Shown here: positions 9,807 to 18,592 of the stretch, piece by piece
Layout of the letters: each line of letters starts with the position of its first letter
Position numbering within the stretch: position 1 is the stretch's first letter
From: Paenibacillus uliginis N3/975
Lineage (GTDB): Bacteria; Bacillota; Bacilli; Paenibacillales; Paenibacillaceae
Direction: 5' to 3'
Assembly: GCF_900177425.1 (NCBI RefSeq)
Contig: NZ_LT840184.1
Location: forward strand, 5,187,705 to 5,251,704
DNA length: 64,000 nt
Position numbers and translations under genes: made by a program
The notes under the pieces: generated by a model
Seen by the model: only the letters and a program-made list of their open reading frames with translations
What the model was told of the DNA's origin: nothing
The model's database searches: none

Positions 9807-10766
9807 ATGAATCTTATGAAACGTCGTAAACAATTCGAAGAGAACAAACATATATACGAAAGTGTAAAACTCACTTTTCACGGCGTAGCGGGATATGATG
9901 TTTACAATGCATCCATTCCGTTTGAATGGAATGGCAAACGTTATATCTATGGACGAATCGAAAAACGTGAAGAATGGGCTCGCTCCTGGGTTCGCCTGTT
10001 TGAGAAGAGTGGTAATGATGAATGGACACTGGTGCCGGACTCTATGATTTATCAGCTTGAAGATCCGTATGTAAGTGTGGTCGGAAGTACCTTGGTGCTC
10101 GGTGGGACGCATGTCCGCTACAAACAGGGAAATGTCGACAAGTTCTTCGGTTACTTCTATAGAGGCACCGACCTGAACGATCTCTATTACTTTACGACCG
10201 GGCCGGATAATATGAAAGATATTCGACTGGTAGAAATGCCAGGGAATAAAATAGGCGTGTTCTCCAGACCACGGAGCGAGGAAATACGTCAAAAATACGG
10301 AAGCGAATCACTTATCGGATTCACTGTCATCAACAATCTGGATGAACTGTCGACTGATCTCATCGAGAACGCTCCATACATTCCAGATTTGTTCGCTAAG
10401 GACGAATGGGGCGGCTGTAACCAAGCCTACTATTTGGAAAGTGGAAAAATCGGCGTAATCGGACACATCTGCTATAAGTCAATGAATGAAGAAGGACATA
10501 TGATTCAAACCTACATGAACATGTCCTTTGTTCTAGATCCAGCCACAAATGAAGCGCTAGATGTCAAGATCATCGGTACACGTCCCTGCTATCCTGAAGG
10601 ACCAGCTAAAAAGCCCGTTCTGACGGATTGTGCCTTCACGGCAGGCATTGAAATGCGTCAAGACGGCAAAGTTAACCTATACAGCGGCATCGGGGATACG
10701 GAAGTCGGTCGAATTGTGATTGACTATCCTTTCGAAGGTTACGGCCAGATCGTGACATTTGCTTAG
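9807..10766 (+). CDS. DUF1861 family protein (GH130-like beta-propeller)
   Basis: 319 residues from the ATG at 9807. This start has AAGGAG nine bases upstream, whereas the earlier in-frame ATG at 9786 has none. The protein is soluble with repeated beta motifs (EDPYVSVVGSTLVLGGTH, ECP-like CYPEGPAKKPVLTDCAF, NLYSGIGDTEVGRI) matching DUF1861. That family is related to the five-bladed mannoside phosphorylase/GH43 propellers. Its enzymatic role is not established here. It is the first gene of a three-gene operon with a nitrilase-fold enzyme and a six-hairpin glycosidase-like protein, which points to breakdown of a modified, possibly mannose-containing, glycan. Confidence 0.8.
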   Translation: MNLMKRRKQFEENKHIYESVKLTFHGVAGYDVYNASIPFEWNGKRYIYGRIEKREEWARSWVRLFEKSGNDEWTLVPDSMIYQLEDPYVSVVGSTLVLGGTHVRYKQGNVDKFFGYFYRGTDLNDLYYFTTGPDNMKDIRLVEMPGNKIGVFSRPRSEEIRQKYGSESLIGFTVINNLDELSTDLIENAPYIPDLFAKDEWGGCNQAYYLESGKIGVIGHICYKSMNEEGHMIQTYMNMSFVLDPATNEALDVKIIGTRPCYPEGPAKKPVLTDCAFTAGIEMRQDGKVNLYSGIGDTEVGRIVIDYPFEGYGQIVTFA

Positions 10767-10778
10767 GAGGAGAACAAG

Positions 10779-11603
10779 ATGGAATTAACAATTGGTATCG
10801 TTCAAATGGACTGTGTAATAAAGGATAAGGAAGCCAATATTCAAAAAGCGGAAAAATATATTGATCAGGTAGGGTTAGATGTTGATGTGCTATGTTTGCC
10901 TGAATTTTTTACTACAGGATATCATCTTGGCTTGATTAACGATGATTTCTACACATTGGCTGAAACGGTGCCTGGGCCCACGGTTTATCGGTTGGCAGAA
11001 AAGGCAAAAAAATATGGTACTGCGATTATAGCCAATATTGTAGAAAAGGATTCACTTCAGGAATCCGTCTTATACGATACAACGTTTGTGATTGACGAGA
11101 ATGGTGACTATGTTGGCAAATACAGAAAAGTTCATCTTTACCCTACCGAGCATCAATATTTCCGGAGTGGATCGGAATTCCCGGTATTTGACCTCAAAGG
11201 AATGAAAATAGGAATCGCGACATGCTATGACCACGCATTCGAAGAGATGTTTCGTATTATGGCGCTTAAAGGTGCAGAAGCCATTTTCATTCCTTCAGCC
11301 GTTCCTAAAAACTTCGAATATTTACTGAACCTTCGTACTTGTGCCAGAGCACAGGATAATCAGATTTTTACAGTAGCTATTAATCGGGTTGGAACAGACG
11401 GTGAATGTACCTATTGCGGTTTAAGTAAAATTGTGAATCCTCGTGGTGAAGTCGTATGCGAAGCAGGAGATGAAGAAGGCGTATTAATCGGTACGATCGA
11501 TTTATCCCTCATCTTGAAAGAGCGGAAACAAGAGCCTATCTTACGAAGCAGAAGACCTGAATTATACGGGTCATTGGCAGAGAATCCGAATCCCAAATAC
11601 TAA
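10779..11603 (+). CDS. Carbon-nitrogen hydrolase (nitrilase superfamily amidase)
   Basis: 274 residues with the complete Glu-Lys-Cys triad of the nitrilase fold: Glu42 (CLPEFFTTGY), Lys117 (KYRKVHLYPTEH) and Cys149 (IATCYDHAFE). It therefore probably hydrolyses an amide or carbamoyl C-N bond. AGGAGGAG lies before the ATG, and the gene begins 12 bases after the DUF1861 gene, so they are co-transcribed. Its presence between two carbohydrate-type genes suggests an N-acyl or carbamoyl group on the sugar substrate. The exact substrate is unknown. Confidence 0.9.
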   Translation: MELTIGIVQMDCVIKDKEANIQKAEKYIDQVGLDVDVLCLPEFFTTGYHLGLINDDFYTLAETVPGPTVYRLAEKAKKYGTAIIANIVEKDSLQESVLYDTTFVIDENGDYVGKYRKVHLYPTEHQYFRSGSEFPVFDLKGMKIGIATCYDHAFEEMFRIMALKGAEAIFIPSAVPKNFEYLLNLRTCARAQDNQIFTVAINRVGTDGECTYCGLSKIVNPRGEVVCEAGDEEGVLIGTIDLSLILKERKQEPILRSRRPELYGSLAENPNPKY

Positions 11604-11624
11604 AACAGGTAGGTCAGAGCAAAA

Positions 11625-13634
11625 ATGCAAACAGAATTCAACAATCGTCAGATGCTCCCTTTAATAAATGTTAGCAATCACAAACCAATCGATGTCGGAA
11701 ACGGGCGCTTGTCGGCCAGTATAGGACTTGACGGATTGGTCCGTTCCGTAAATAGTTATCATCCAACGCAAGGATTCATTACACTGACTTCGATTGAACA
11801 GTTTCCAAATGACAAGTTTTATGATAGCAACTATGTTCGCTGTTACCGCAGAAGGTTGGTTGATTCATTAGAAGGTGAACGCCAGGCGGTTGGTTTCGGT
11901 ATCAGACCTCAAGAGAAGAGCTTAAATCAAGAAGTTTATTATTTGGAAGGCAAGGCGCCTGTTTTTCGCTATCAGTTCGAAACAGCCGAAGTTCATTCTA
12001 TGTTTGTAGCAACCGAAAAGGATGAAAAAAGCTATTTCATTCATAGATTCGAAGTAAACAATATAAGCGATAATGAAATCGTCTTTCCACTTACGGTCGG
12101 TGGACTATTCAGTTTAAACCGATGCAGTTATGGACAATTGACGGAAGGAGGACCTATTCCAATTCCTCCATTGGAAAATAGAGTGAATGTCCAGAACAAT
12201 CATATGGCTATTTGCAATTCGCATCTATCTGCCAGAGCTGATATGTATTTGTTTATCGGTAAAGATGCCTTGATCCTTGTACCCGTACAGACAACAACGA
12301 ATGAACCTGTCAATTACGAATATGGAACGGAACTTACGTTGGAACAAGGAGAAAGCCGAATCATTAGCATGGTTTATTCACTTTCACATCAGGAAGAATG
12401 TGAGTCTGAACTGACGTACACCGATGTTGAAGAGCTGACGGCCAAGGCAATTCAGAATTTACCTAAATGGAAGAATACGGAGTCCGTCCAAGGTGATAAA
12501 GCGAAGGCAGCTCGGTTTATCATTCAAAGGAATCTTGATTATATCATTTCCTGCTGTTCTGTGCCGATTTGTGATGAGTATATGTGTGTAATCACCGATC
12601 ATCAATTACTTCCTTTATCATGGAATCGAGACTCCTATTACATGATGCAGCTCCTATTGGAATCCGAGAAAAAAATGGAGTTCCTGTTTGAAGATTCATA
12701 TCGAACAGAATGGAAGAGTCTTGTACAACGGATTGTTAAGGGGCATTTACTCTGGATGTTCGAAAAGGCCGATCGCCCGCTTCAATACTGGGGACGCGCT
12801 TACTTGACTAACGGCTTCAGTAAAGATAATGTGTTCCAATTCGACCAGCAATGTTATCCGCTTCTTGAGCTTTGTGACTACTATGCACAGTTCGGTGATA
12901 AAGAGACAATTGAACGTTTACTGCCAATTGCCAAAGATGTTCTTGATATGATCATGGAGTATAAACATGAGAAGAAGTGGCTGTTTAAGACAGGTGAGAC
13001 TCCGGCTGATGACAAAGTCGATTATCCTTATCATTTTTCCAGTCAAGTACTTGCGTGGCATACGTTGCAGCAATTATCCGAGTTGAACAAAGAGTTTGCT
13101 TTTTACGATAAAGATTTATCAGAATGGGCCGATCAGGTACGACATGATTGCATAGGATCATTTAGCACACTTCATAATGGGAAAGAACTGTTTGCCTATC
13201 TGACGGACTTGAAGGGCAACTTCCAGAAGTATCACGATGCGAACGACCTTCCTGCCGTATATGCTCCAATGTGGGGATTCTGTAGTAAAGATGATACGAA
13301 ATGGATCCATACGATGGAGTTTGGATTCAGTGAAGACAATAAAGGCGGATTTTATCCCGGCCGTTATGGAGGATTGGGATCTGTTCACACGCCTCATCCA
13401 TGGCCTTTAGGGGATGCGCAGGAGCTGCTCTTTAGCGATGTTATGGAGGATGAGGTTCGCCGAGACAGAATTTTTCAAAAGCTCATGGAGCTTGTTCAAT
13501 GGGATGGACTGTATTCAGAGGCGGTCGATGAAGAAACAAGAAAAGTACAATCCAGACACTGGTTCTCTTGGCCTGGCGCGGTTATATCCACTGTGTTTTG
13601 TACCACTATCTTCAATAGCTTGGAGATTAAATGA
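11625..13634 (+). CDS. Six-hairpin glycosidase-like protein
   Basis: 669 residues, no signal peptide, so intracellular. An N-terminal beta-sandwich-like half (about 1-280) is followed by an alpha-rich half resembling the (alpha/alpha)6 toroid of GH15/GH63-type and debranching enzymes. Motifs include LLPLSWNRDSYYM, QFDQQCYPLLELCDYY, GETPADDKVDYPYHFSSQ and a C-terminal SRHWFSWPGAV, with conserved acidic and tryptophan positions. I cannot assign a numbered GH family. It closes the AraC-controlled operon and is followed by two strong hairpins. Confidence 0.7.
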   Translation: MQTEFNNRQMLPLINVSNHKPIDVGNGRLSASIGLDGLVRSVNSYHPTQGFITLTSIEQFPNDKFYDSNYVRCYRRRLVDSLEGERQAVGFGIRPQEKSLNQEVYYLEGKAPVFRYQFETAEVHSMFVATEKDEKSYFIHRFEVNNISDNEIVFPLTVGGLFSLNRCSYGQLTEGGPIPIPPLENRVNVQNNHMAICNSHLSARADMYLFIGKDALILVPVQTTTNEPVNYEYGTELTLEQGESRIISMVYSLSHQEECESELTYTDVEELTAKAIQNLPKWKNTESVQGDKAKAARFIIQRNLDYIISCCSVPICDEYMCVITDHQLLPLSWNRDSYYMMQLLLESEKKMEFLFEDSYRTEWKSLVQRIVKGHLLWMFEKADRPLQYWGRAYLTNGFSKDNVFQFDQQCYPLLELCDYYAQFGDKETIERLLPIAKDVLDMIMEYKHEKKWLFKTGETPADDKVDYPYHFSSQVLAWHTLQQLSELNKEFAFYDKDLSEWADQVRHDCIGSFSTLHNGKELFAYLTDLKGNFQKYHDANDLPAVYAPMWGFCSKDDTKWIHTMEFGFSEDNKGGFYPGRYGGLGSVHTPHPWPLGDAQELLFSDVMEDEVRRDRIFQKLMELVQWDGLYSEAVDEETRKVQSRHWFSWPGAVISTVFCTTIFNSLEIK

Positions 13635-13759
13635 AATTTGCGATTGCTCCAATGTGCGATGAGAAGTTGTAACTGTTTGAGAGCCTTGTTGGCGCAACGA
13701 ACAGTCACTTGTAAGAATGGAGCTTCACCTCGATGGAGGCACAGTTCATTTTAAAAAAA

Positions 13760-13792
13760 GAAACCCTGTACCTTTAAGAAGGACAGGGTTTC
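13760..13792 (+). terminator. Hairpin after the glycosidase operon
   Basis: GAAACCCTGT pairs with ACAGGGTTTC around a loop of about a dozen bases. An A-run precedes it, so it could also serve the opposite strand. Confidence 0.6.
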
Positions 13793-13802
13793 TCGACAAT
13801 TT

Positions 13803-13829
13803 AAGCCTGGGATCTCGGATCCCAGGCTT
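13803..13829 (+). terminator. Strong intrinsic terminator
   Basis: A 12-bp perfect stem (AAGCCTGGGATC / GATCCCAGGCTT) with a 3-base loop and a short T-run following. It lies between the convergent glycosidase operon and the radical SAM locus. Confidence 0.7.
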
Positions 13830-14046
13830 TTGCTGTTGCTATTTTATGAGAAAATGATGTACTACATGCAACATTGGTGCACTGAGTGTATCCCCACCCG
13901 CATGTTGTTGTATGATATGCAACACTACACCGTGCCTCGCAAACCATGTGCAGCTATTCTGCGTATTCATGCACCAACATTCTCATCTCAAGAAAGGCAT
14001 CGATGAGCCTGGGCACTCACAGAGCTTCAGAGCTGTCAGCTGGCTA

Positions 14047-14190
14047 TTAGCTCAAATTACCGGGTACAGACTTGGTCAAGCGTCCCGTCTTGATCGATGC
14101 AGGCTTTGCTGCTGGACGAATTACTTTCACATTACTCACCTCCTTGCAATACGCACAGGCGGTACGAAGTTCGCCTGGCTCTCCTTCCAT
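14047..14190 (-). CDS. Putative small protein downstream of a radical SAM gene (candidate precursor)
   Basis: A 48-codon ORF from the ATG at 14190, containing a CAYC motif and a basic, proline-bearing C-terminal half. The ATG has no good ribosome binding site, but an internal in-frame GTG at 14130 has AAGGAGGTG at ideal spacing and would give 27 residues (MKVIRPAAKPASIKTG...). It lies 35 bases after the radical SAM/SPASM gene on the same strand. A small peptide next to such a maturase is typical of RiPP loci, but no known precursor family is recognised, so this is a candidate only. Confidence 0.35.
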   Translation of the reverse strand: MEGEPGELRTACAYCKEVSNVKVIRPAAKPASIKTGRLTKSVPGNLS

Positions 14191-14225
14191 TCCATGATCA
14201 GGCTGGCTTCATGACTAGATGCAGC

Positions 14226-15725
14226 CTACTGCTCAGCTGATTCGCAAGCCACGGACTGGAGCCATATCGTGCGCAGTACCTGCTTAATTTGACGCTTCTC
14301 ATAGGAGCAAGGGCGGTTGCCCGTCCGCATCCGATAGAGCGGACAATGATTGCCTTGACAGGACGGACGGAAGAAACAGGCTTGGCAGTTCGCATCCGTT
14401 TCTTCCCCGGACGTCGTCCATAAGGCCAACTTGTCCATATCAACGTCGAGCGTACCGTCCTCATGAATACGTCCTAATTGATTGTTCTCTTGTTCGAACG
14501 CAACCGAGCATTTGTAAAGGCGTCCATCCGACCCGACAACCATCGAATTCGGCTTCGCTGCATAGCAGATCGCCCCTGTCGGAAGCAAAATGTCTTTAAT
14601 AAAGGAGCTTACAGGTAGCCCTGCTTGAATCGCTTCCTCATTGAGCGCCCATATTTCCTTATCTTTAGTGCGAGCATCACACACAGGGAGCGTAAGATCG
14701 TTTTCTCCCCCCATGCAGCCGACAGGCCTGAAATAGACGGCAAACCGCTCATCGTCTCCGAACAAATCGCGCAGTTCCGGAATAAAGGAATGAACAGCTT
14801 CCAGATTGCTATTGTCAAAATTCACTCGAATGTTGATCTCGAACGGGCGATCAACCTGCTTAAGGGAAAGCAAGTTCGATACGATGCGTTCATAGGTGTC
14901 CCCACCCCCGAATAATCCCCGCCGAGCGTTATGTACTTCTGCAGGGCCGTCCAGCGTAATCATATAGCGATCGATGTGCAGATCGAGCAACTGCTCGAAC
15001 AGCTCTCGTGTCAAGTAATAACCGTTCGTTGATATTTCCGCATGATACACGACGTCATACTTGTCGCAGACTTCAATGAAAGACTCAGACAACTGCTCAA
15101 TCACACGTGGAGCCAGAAGCGGCTCACCGCCATGCCAGCTGATGTTCAAGACATTGAGTGTCTTCGCCCGCTGCTCTATATAGGCCATCAATCCCTTGAT
15201 GACTTCGCTCCGCATGTTTCCACGCGGGAAGTATTCATAGCAATAATTGCAGCGGAAATTGCATGCTTCGGTAACTAGCAGCACGAGGTGCATGGCATCG
15301 AGCTGGTGCATCGACTGATGAAGGAATTGCGCCCGCCGCAGTTCGTCTGTATCCGCCGAAACAAGGAAACCGTGTTCCCGCAGTTCCTTGTAAATCTCAT
15401 GATCCGGCTCCATATCCGCTTCTCCCGGGTGAAGCCAAGACAGTACACGTTTCCGTTCTTCCGCCGAGAAGGAAGCAATGGCCCCCGAATAACTGTTGTA
15501 AAGAACAAGCCCGTCGTCATCCACTTGCGCCTGGGCATTGAAGCGAGAAGGGCGCCATTGCACAACATGCTGAACAGGATTCGAGGACTGATGCTGCGTC
15601 TCCTTATCAGAGTCCGGGCATGCTTTTGAGCAAGTCGGCTCTAAAGAGGCTTGCTGCAATTTATATGTTGGCAATTGTTGTGATGCATGTTGTGATTCGT
15701 CTTGTGCCATGTAACGTTTCCCCAT
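14226..15725 (-). CDS. Radical SAM/SPASM protein, possible peptide maturase
   Basis: 499 residues (494 if the ATG six codons in, which is better spaced from AAAGGATGGGG, is used). Residues 60-145 form a PqqD/RRE-like small domain. The radical SAM cluster motif is C155-x3-C159-x2-C162 (CNFRCNYCYEYF), followed by SWHGGEPLL. The C-terminal SPASM region has cysteines in CSVAF, CQACFFRPSCQGNHCPLYR and a late CSYEK. This is the layout of anSME-like peptide and protein maturases. No sulfatase is nearby. Small ORFs flank it on both sides (14047-14190 minus and 15793-15924 plus), either of which could be the substrate. Confidence 0.85.
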   Translation of the reverse strand: MGKRYMAQDESQHASQQLPTYKLQQASLEPTCSKACPDSDKETQHQSSNPVQHVVQWRPSRFNAQAQVDDDGLVLYNSYSGAIASFSAEERKRVLSWLHPGEADMEPDHEIYKELREHGFLVSADTDELRRAQFLHQSMHQLDAMHLVLLVTEACNFRCNYCYEYFPRGNMRSEVIKGLMAYIEQRAKTLNVLNISWHGGEPLLAPRVIEQLSESFIEVCDKYDVVYHAEISTNGYYLTRELFEQLLDLHIDRYMITLDGPAEVHNARRGLFGGGDTYERIVSNLLSLKQVDRPFEINIRVNFDNSNLEAVHSFIPELRDLFGDDERFAVYFRPVGCMGGENDLTLPVCDARTKDKEIWALNEEAIQAGLPVSSFIKDILLPTGAICYAAKPNSMVVGSDGRLYKCSVAFEQENNQLGRIHEDGTLDVDMDKLALWTTSGEETDANCQACFFRPSCQGNHCPLYRMRTGNRPCSYEKRQIKQVLRTIWLQSVACESAEQ

Positions 15726-15792
15726 CCTTTTTACGGTTAAAACTCAGTATTTTATGCTCATATATGATGCCGCATACGAGGTGGAAACGACA

Positions 15793-15924
15793 ATGACACC
15801 CGTCACGTATACTCACTATAATCACTTACCAAGATTAACCTTTGCCGAACGTGAAGAGCTTTATAGTGAGCGTTTTACTCGCATGCAGCAAGAATTCTTG
15901 AACGAGTTTCGTCAACTATTTTGA
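15793..15924 (+). CDS. Putative 43-residue protein divergent from the radical SAM gene
   Basis: A short ORF from ATG 15793 to TGA 15924, with GAGGTGG about eight bases upstream. The product is hydrophilic, His/Tyr/Arg-rich at the start (MTPVTYTHYNHLPRL) and amphipathic helical at the end (SERFTRMQQEFLNEFRQLF). No family is recognised and there is no cysteine. It begins 67 bases from the radical SAM start on the other strand. Confidence 0.4.
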   Translation: MTPVTYTHYNHLPRLTFAEREELYSERFTRMQQEFLNEFRQLF

Positions 15925-16214
15925 TGAAATTTGAGATAGACCATCAAGGCGTACGGAAGGAAACAGTGAATAGAATCTAGAAGAAGAGGAGAAAGTCTAC
16001 TGATTAAAAATCGAACATTAGAGGTGATATTGGATGCAATTTTTTATCATTACAGCATTTCCTGAACGGGAAAGCCCACTTCTTTAGGTGTAGGATGAAA
16101 GTGAGGTCGGATACGGAGTGCCACTAGCCGAAAGGTTTGTGGGACCTCAAGTATCCGAAAAGTCTATGTCCTTTCTCTGTTGCAGTATATCAGTTCAATT
16201 GATACTATATAGAC

Positions 16215-16613
16215 ATGAACGAATACAGAAGAACCAACACAACCGTATCTCTACTGAATTATCATTTTGTGTTCTGCCCACGATACAGAAGAAAGATCTT
16301 TCTCAAAGCAGAGGTAGAGCAACGCTTCAAAGAATTAGTACATGAAGTGTGTGCGGAATTAAAAATTGAGATTGTCGCCCTTGAGTGCGATAAAGACCAC
16401 ACTCACATGTTTCTCAGTGCACTACCAACATTAAGTCCTGCCGATATTATGGCGAAAGTGAAAGGTCGCACCTCTAGAAAGCTACGTGAAGAGTTTCCAC
16501 ACCTCTTGCATTTGCCGAGTTTATGGACACGTTCATATTTTGTTTCTACTGCTGGAAATGTATCAAGCGAAATGATTAAGCGTTATGTTGAAGAACAAAA
16601 GACAAGGGGGTGA
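16215..16613 (+). CDS. tnpA: IS200/IS605 TnpA transposase (Y1 HUH)
   Basis: 132 residues, full length. The HUH metal motif is His62-Thr-His64 (DKDHTHMFLSAL), and the catalytic tyrosine is Tyr124 in MIKRYVEEQK. It performs single-strand, peel-and-paste transposition as a dimer. It overlaps the beginning of the tnpB region by a few bases (GGGGGTGA). All key residues are present, so it may still be active. Confidence 0.95.
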   Translation: MNEYRRTNTTVSLLNYHFVFCPRYRRKIFLKAEVEQRFKELVHEVCAELKIEIVALECDKDHTHMFLSALPTLSPADIMAKVKGRTSRKLREEFPHLLHLPSLWTRSYFVSTAGNVSSEMIKRYVEEQKTRG

Positions 16614-16618
16614 CGTAT

Positions 16619-17579
16619 ATGGCACAGACCATAACAGTTAAGGTAAAGCTACTTCCCACAACAGAACAAATCCAACGATTGAAACAAAATAGTAACGAGT
16701 ACATACAAGTCATAAATATGCTCGTGGCTGAGATGGTTGAAGAAAAGAAAAGCACGAAAAAGACGACGAAAGACGTTCCAGCTAATCTACCCAGTGCGGT
16801 AAAAAATCAAGCGATTAAAGATGCGAAAAGTGTATTCTCTACCAAAGTAAAGAAAAGTAAATACACGATCGTTCCGATTCTAAAGAAACCAGTTTGTGTA
16901 TGGAACAACCAAAACTATTCTTTTGATTTCACGCACATTTCTATTCCACTTATGGTAGAAGGTAAATCCAATCGTGTTAAAATTCGTGCATTGTTTATCG
17001 ACAAAGATAATCGGAATTTTGATTTATTAAAGCATAAACTTGGTACGCTCCGTATCACACAAAACTCAGGTAAGTGGGTAGCGCAAATATCTGTCACGAT
17101 TCCGACAACTGAAAAAACGGGTACAAGAGTTTTAGGCGTTGATTTAGGACTGAAAGTCCCTGCGGTAGCTATCACAGAAGATGATAAAGTTCGTTTTTTT
17201 GGTAGCGGACGAGAAAACAAATATATGAAACGGAAGTTTCGTAGTGTTCGTAAAATACTTGGGAAACAAAAGAAAGTGAATGCTATTCGCAATTTAGACG
17301 ATAAAGAACAACGATGGATGAAAGACAAAGACCATAAGATCAGTCGCGAAATCGTTAATTTTGCAGTTGAGAATAAGATTTCTGTCATTCGCTTAGAGCA
17401 ACTAACAAATATAAGGCAGACGACAAGAACAAGTCGTAAAAACGAAAAGAATCTACATACATGGTGTACAAGATAGAAGATACAAGTGCCCATGTGGATT
17501 CGAGAATCATCGTGATATCGTTGGGGCGATGAATATTCGCTACGCAACTGTGGTTGGCGGTAACAGTCAATCAGCCTAA
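16619..17579 (+). pseudogene. tnpB: TnpB RNA-guided nuclease remnant with internal deletion
   Basis: The N-terminal part is intact, including RuvC-I (VLGVDLGLKVPAV) and RuvC-II (VIRLEQLTNI). After KNEKNLHTW the frame runs into a stop at 17476. The C-terminal piece is found in another frame: RRYKCPCGFENHRDIVGAMNI, carrying the second half of the zinc ribbon and the RuvC-III aspartate, to the stop at 17579. About 50 codons that normally lie between (including the first CxxC of the zinc ribbon) are missing, so the break is a deletion plus frameshift. The nuclease is not expected to work. Confidence 0.88.
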
Positions 17580-17722
17580 GATGCTATACGCACTGTCTTA
17601 GGAGGGGCGATGACACACCCTAAACTTGAGAGTTGTCCAAAACAGAAATGGATTGAGGGCGTTAACTACTCAAGAATCCCAACTGCGTCAGCAGACTTGC
17701 CCTTTAGGGGTGGGAGTGTCAA
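17580..17722 (+). ncRNA. Probable omega RNA / right end of the IS605 element
   Basis: Non-coding segment between the tnpB stop and the element's right end, ending with CCCTTTAGGGGTGGGAGTGT, a right-end hairpin typical of the family. In IS200/IS605 elements this region templates the TnpB guide RNA, whose guide part extends into the flank. With tnpB broken the RNA would have no local partner. Confidence 0.45.
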
Positions 17723-18454
17723 AGGTACATCAAGGGGAATTGATGAAGCATTGGCCACACAATGCTAGATGAAAACCATCATATTTTTTGCATATCGAGA
17801 ACTAGCAATCGTAGGCTAATTGAACTGGCGAAGGAAAAAAACAACCGGTTAAGCTATCACCCATTTGACCTGAATAACTTAAGTGGAATAGATCAACTTT
17901 TTGAAGAGTTATTTAACACAATACAACATGAGTCGGAAATTGATGCGGTTCATTTGATAAACAATGCCGGAATGCTATCCCCCGTTGCTCCAATTGAACT
18001 GAATAGTGCTGATTGCATCATTGAAAATGTAAATATCAATTTGCTTGCTCCTATGATCTTTACGTCAAATTTTATTAAGCACACGCTCGAGTTAAACGTA
18101 GACAAACGGATTATGAATATATCATCTGCCTCAGCCAAATATTTGTTGCCATCACAAAGCTGTTACAGCACCTCTAAAGCCGGTTTGGATTCTTTCCAAG
18201 AGCGTGAGCTTGGAACAGCTGAATAAAGAATATCCTGCCAAGGTTGTTTCCGTATATCCCGGTATGATCGATACGCAATTGCAGGCTGAGATTCGTTCTG
18301 TAAGCAATGAAACTTTCCCTTACGTGGATCAATTCATCCAAATCGCCCAAGAAGGGAAGCTCCAAACACCCGAATATACGGCAAGCAAATTAATTGAAAT
18401 CCTGTTCAGTGAAAACTTTGGCAGTACAGTAGTCATTGAAGAGTTATGAAACTT

Positions 18455-18482
18455 AAAAAGAGGGGTTCTCCCCCTCTTTAAA
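18455..18482 (+). terminator. Intrinsic terminator after the SDR pseudogene
   Basis: AAAGAGGGG and CCCCTCTTT form a stem around a short loop just after the stop codon, with A/T runs on both sides. Confidence 0.75.
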
Positions 18483-18502
18483 TCCCATATCTAGAGGTCC
18501 TG

Positions 18503-18537
18503 CCTCACCAACAGTGAACAGCACCCCACATATGAGG
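18503..18537. repeat. Dispersed ~35-bp repeat, copy 1
   Basis: A 35-base segment bounded by CCT and AGG, with core CACCAACAGTGAACAGCAC and CCCCACAT. Closely related copies are at 30973-31007 and 40183-40218. All three are intergenic and lie beyond the 3' end of a gene. Confidence 0.6.
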
Positions 18538-18592
18538 AGAAAGTGAAAGGGCTATTAAATAATAACCCTTGTTTGACTTCCTGCTAATTATA

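Larger units (their letters stand above)
16054..17722 (+). mobile_element. IS200/IS605-family element (IS608-like target TTAC)
   Basis: Contains tnpA (Y1 HUH transposase) and a damaged tnpB. The ends can be placed because the element interrupts a coding sequence: the host reads ...ATCATTAC before it and (A)GGTACATCAAGG after it. The left end thus follows TTAC at 16050-16053, the target used by IS608. No target duplication and no terminal inverted repeats are seen, as expected for this family. Imperfect palindromes occur near both ends (around 16070-16095 and 17695-17715). Confidence 0.88.
16034..18449 (+). pseudogene. Short-chain dehydrogenase (YueD/sepiapterin reductase-like), split by IS and frameshifted
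   Basis: The gene begins at ATG 16034 (MQFFIIT, with GAGGTGAT upstream). It is interrupted after the seventh codon by the IS200/IS605 element and resumes at 17723 with GTSRGIDEALA, the glycine-rich NAD(P)-binding motif. A one-base loss near 17764 shifts the frame into LDENHHIFCISRTSN. The body shows NNAGMLSPV, and CYSTSKAGLDSF contains the YxxxK-type active site. A second frameshift near 18200 leads into SLEQLNKEYPAKVVSVYPG and a stop at 18449. Removing the element and two shifts restores a roughly 245-residue classical SDR. At least two independent lesions besides the insertion mean it is dead. Confidence 0.88.

Noticed and set aside
16915..17547. 210-residue minus-strand frame inside the IS element
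   Set aside because: Exact antisense of tnpB with no start signal.
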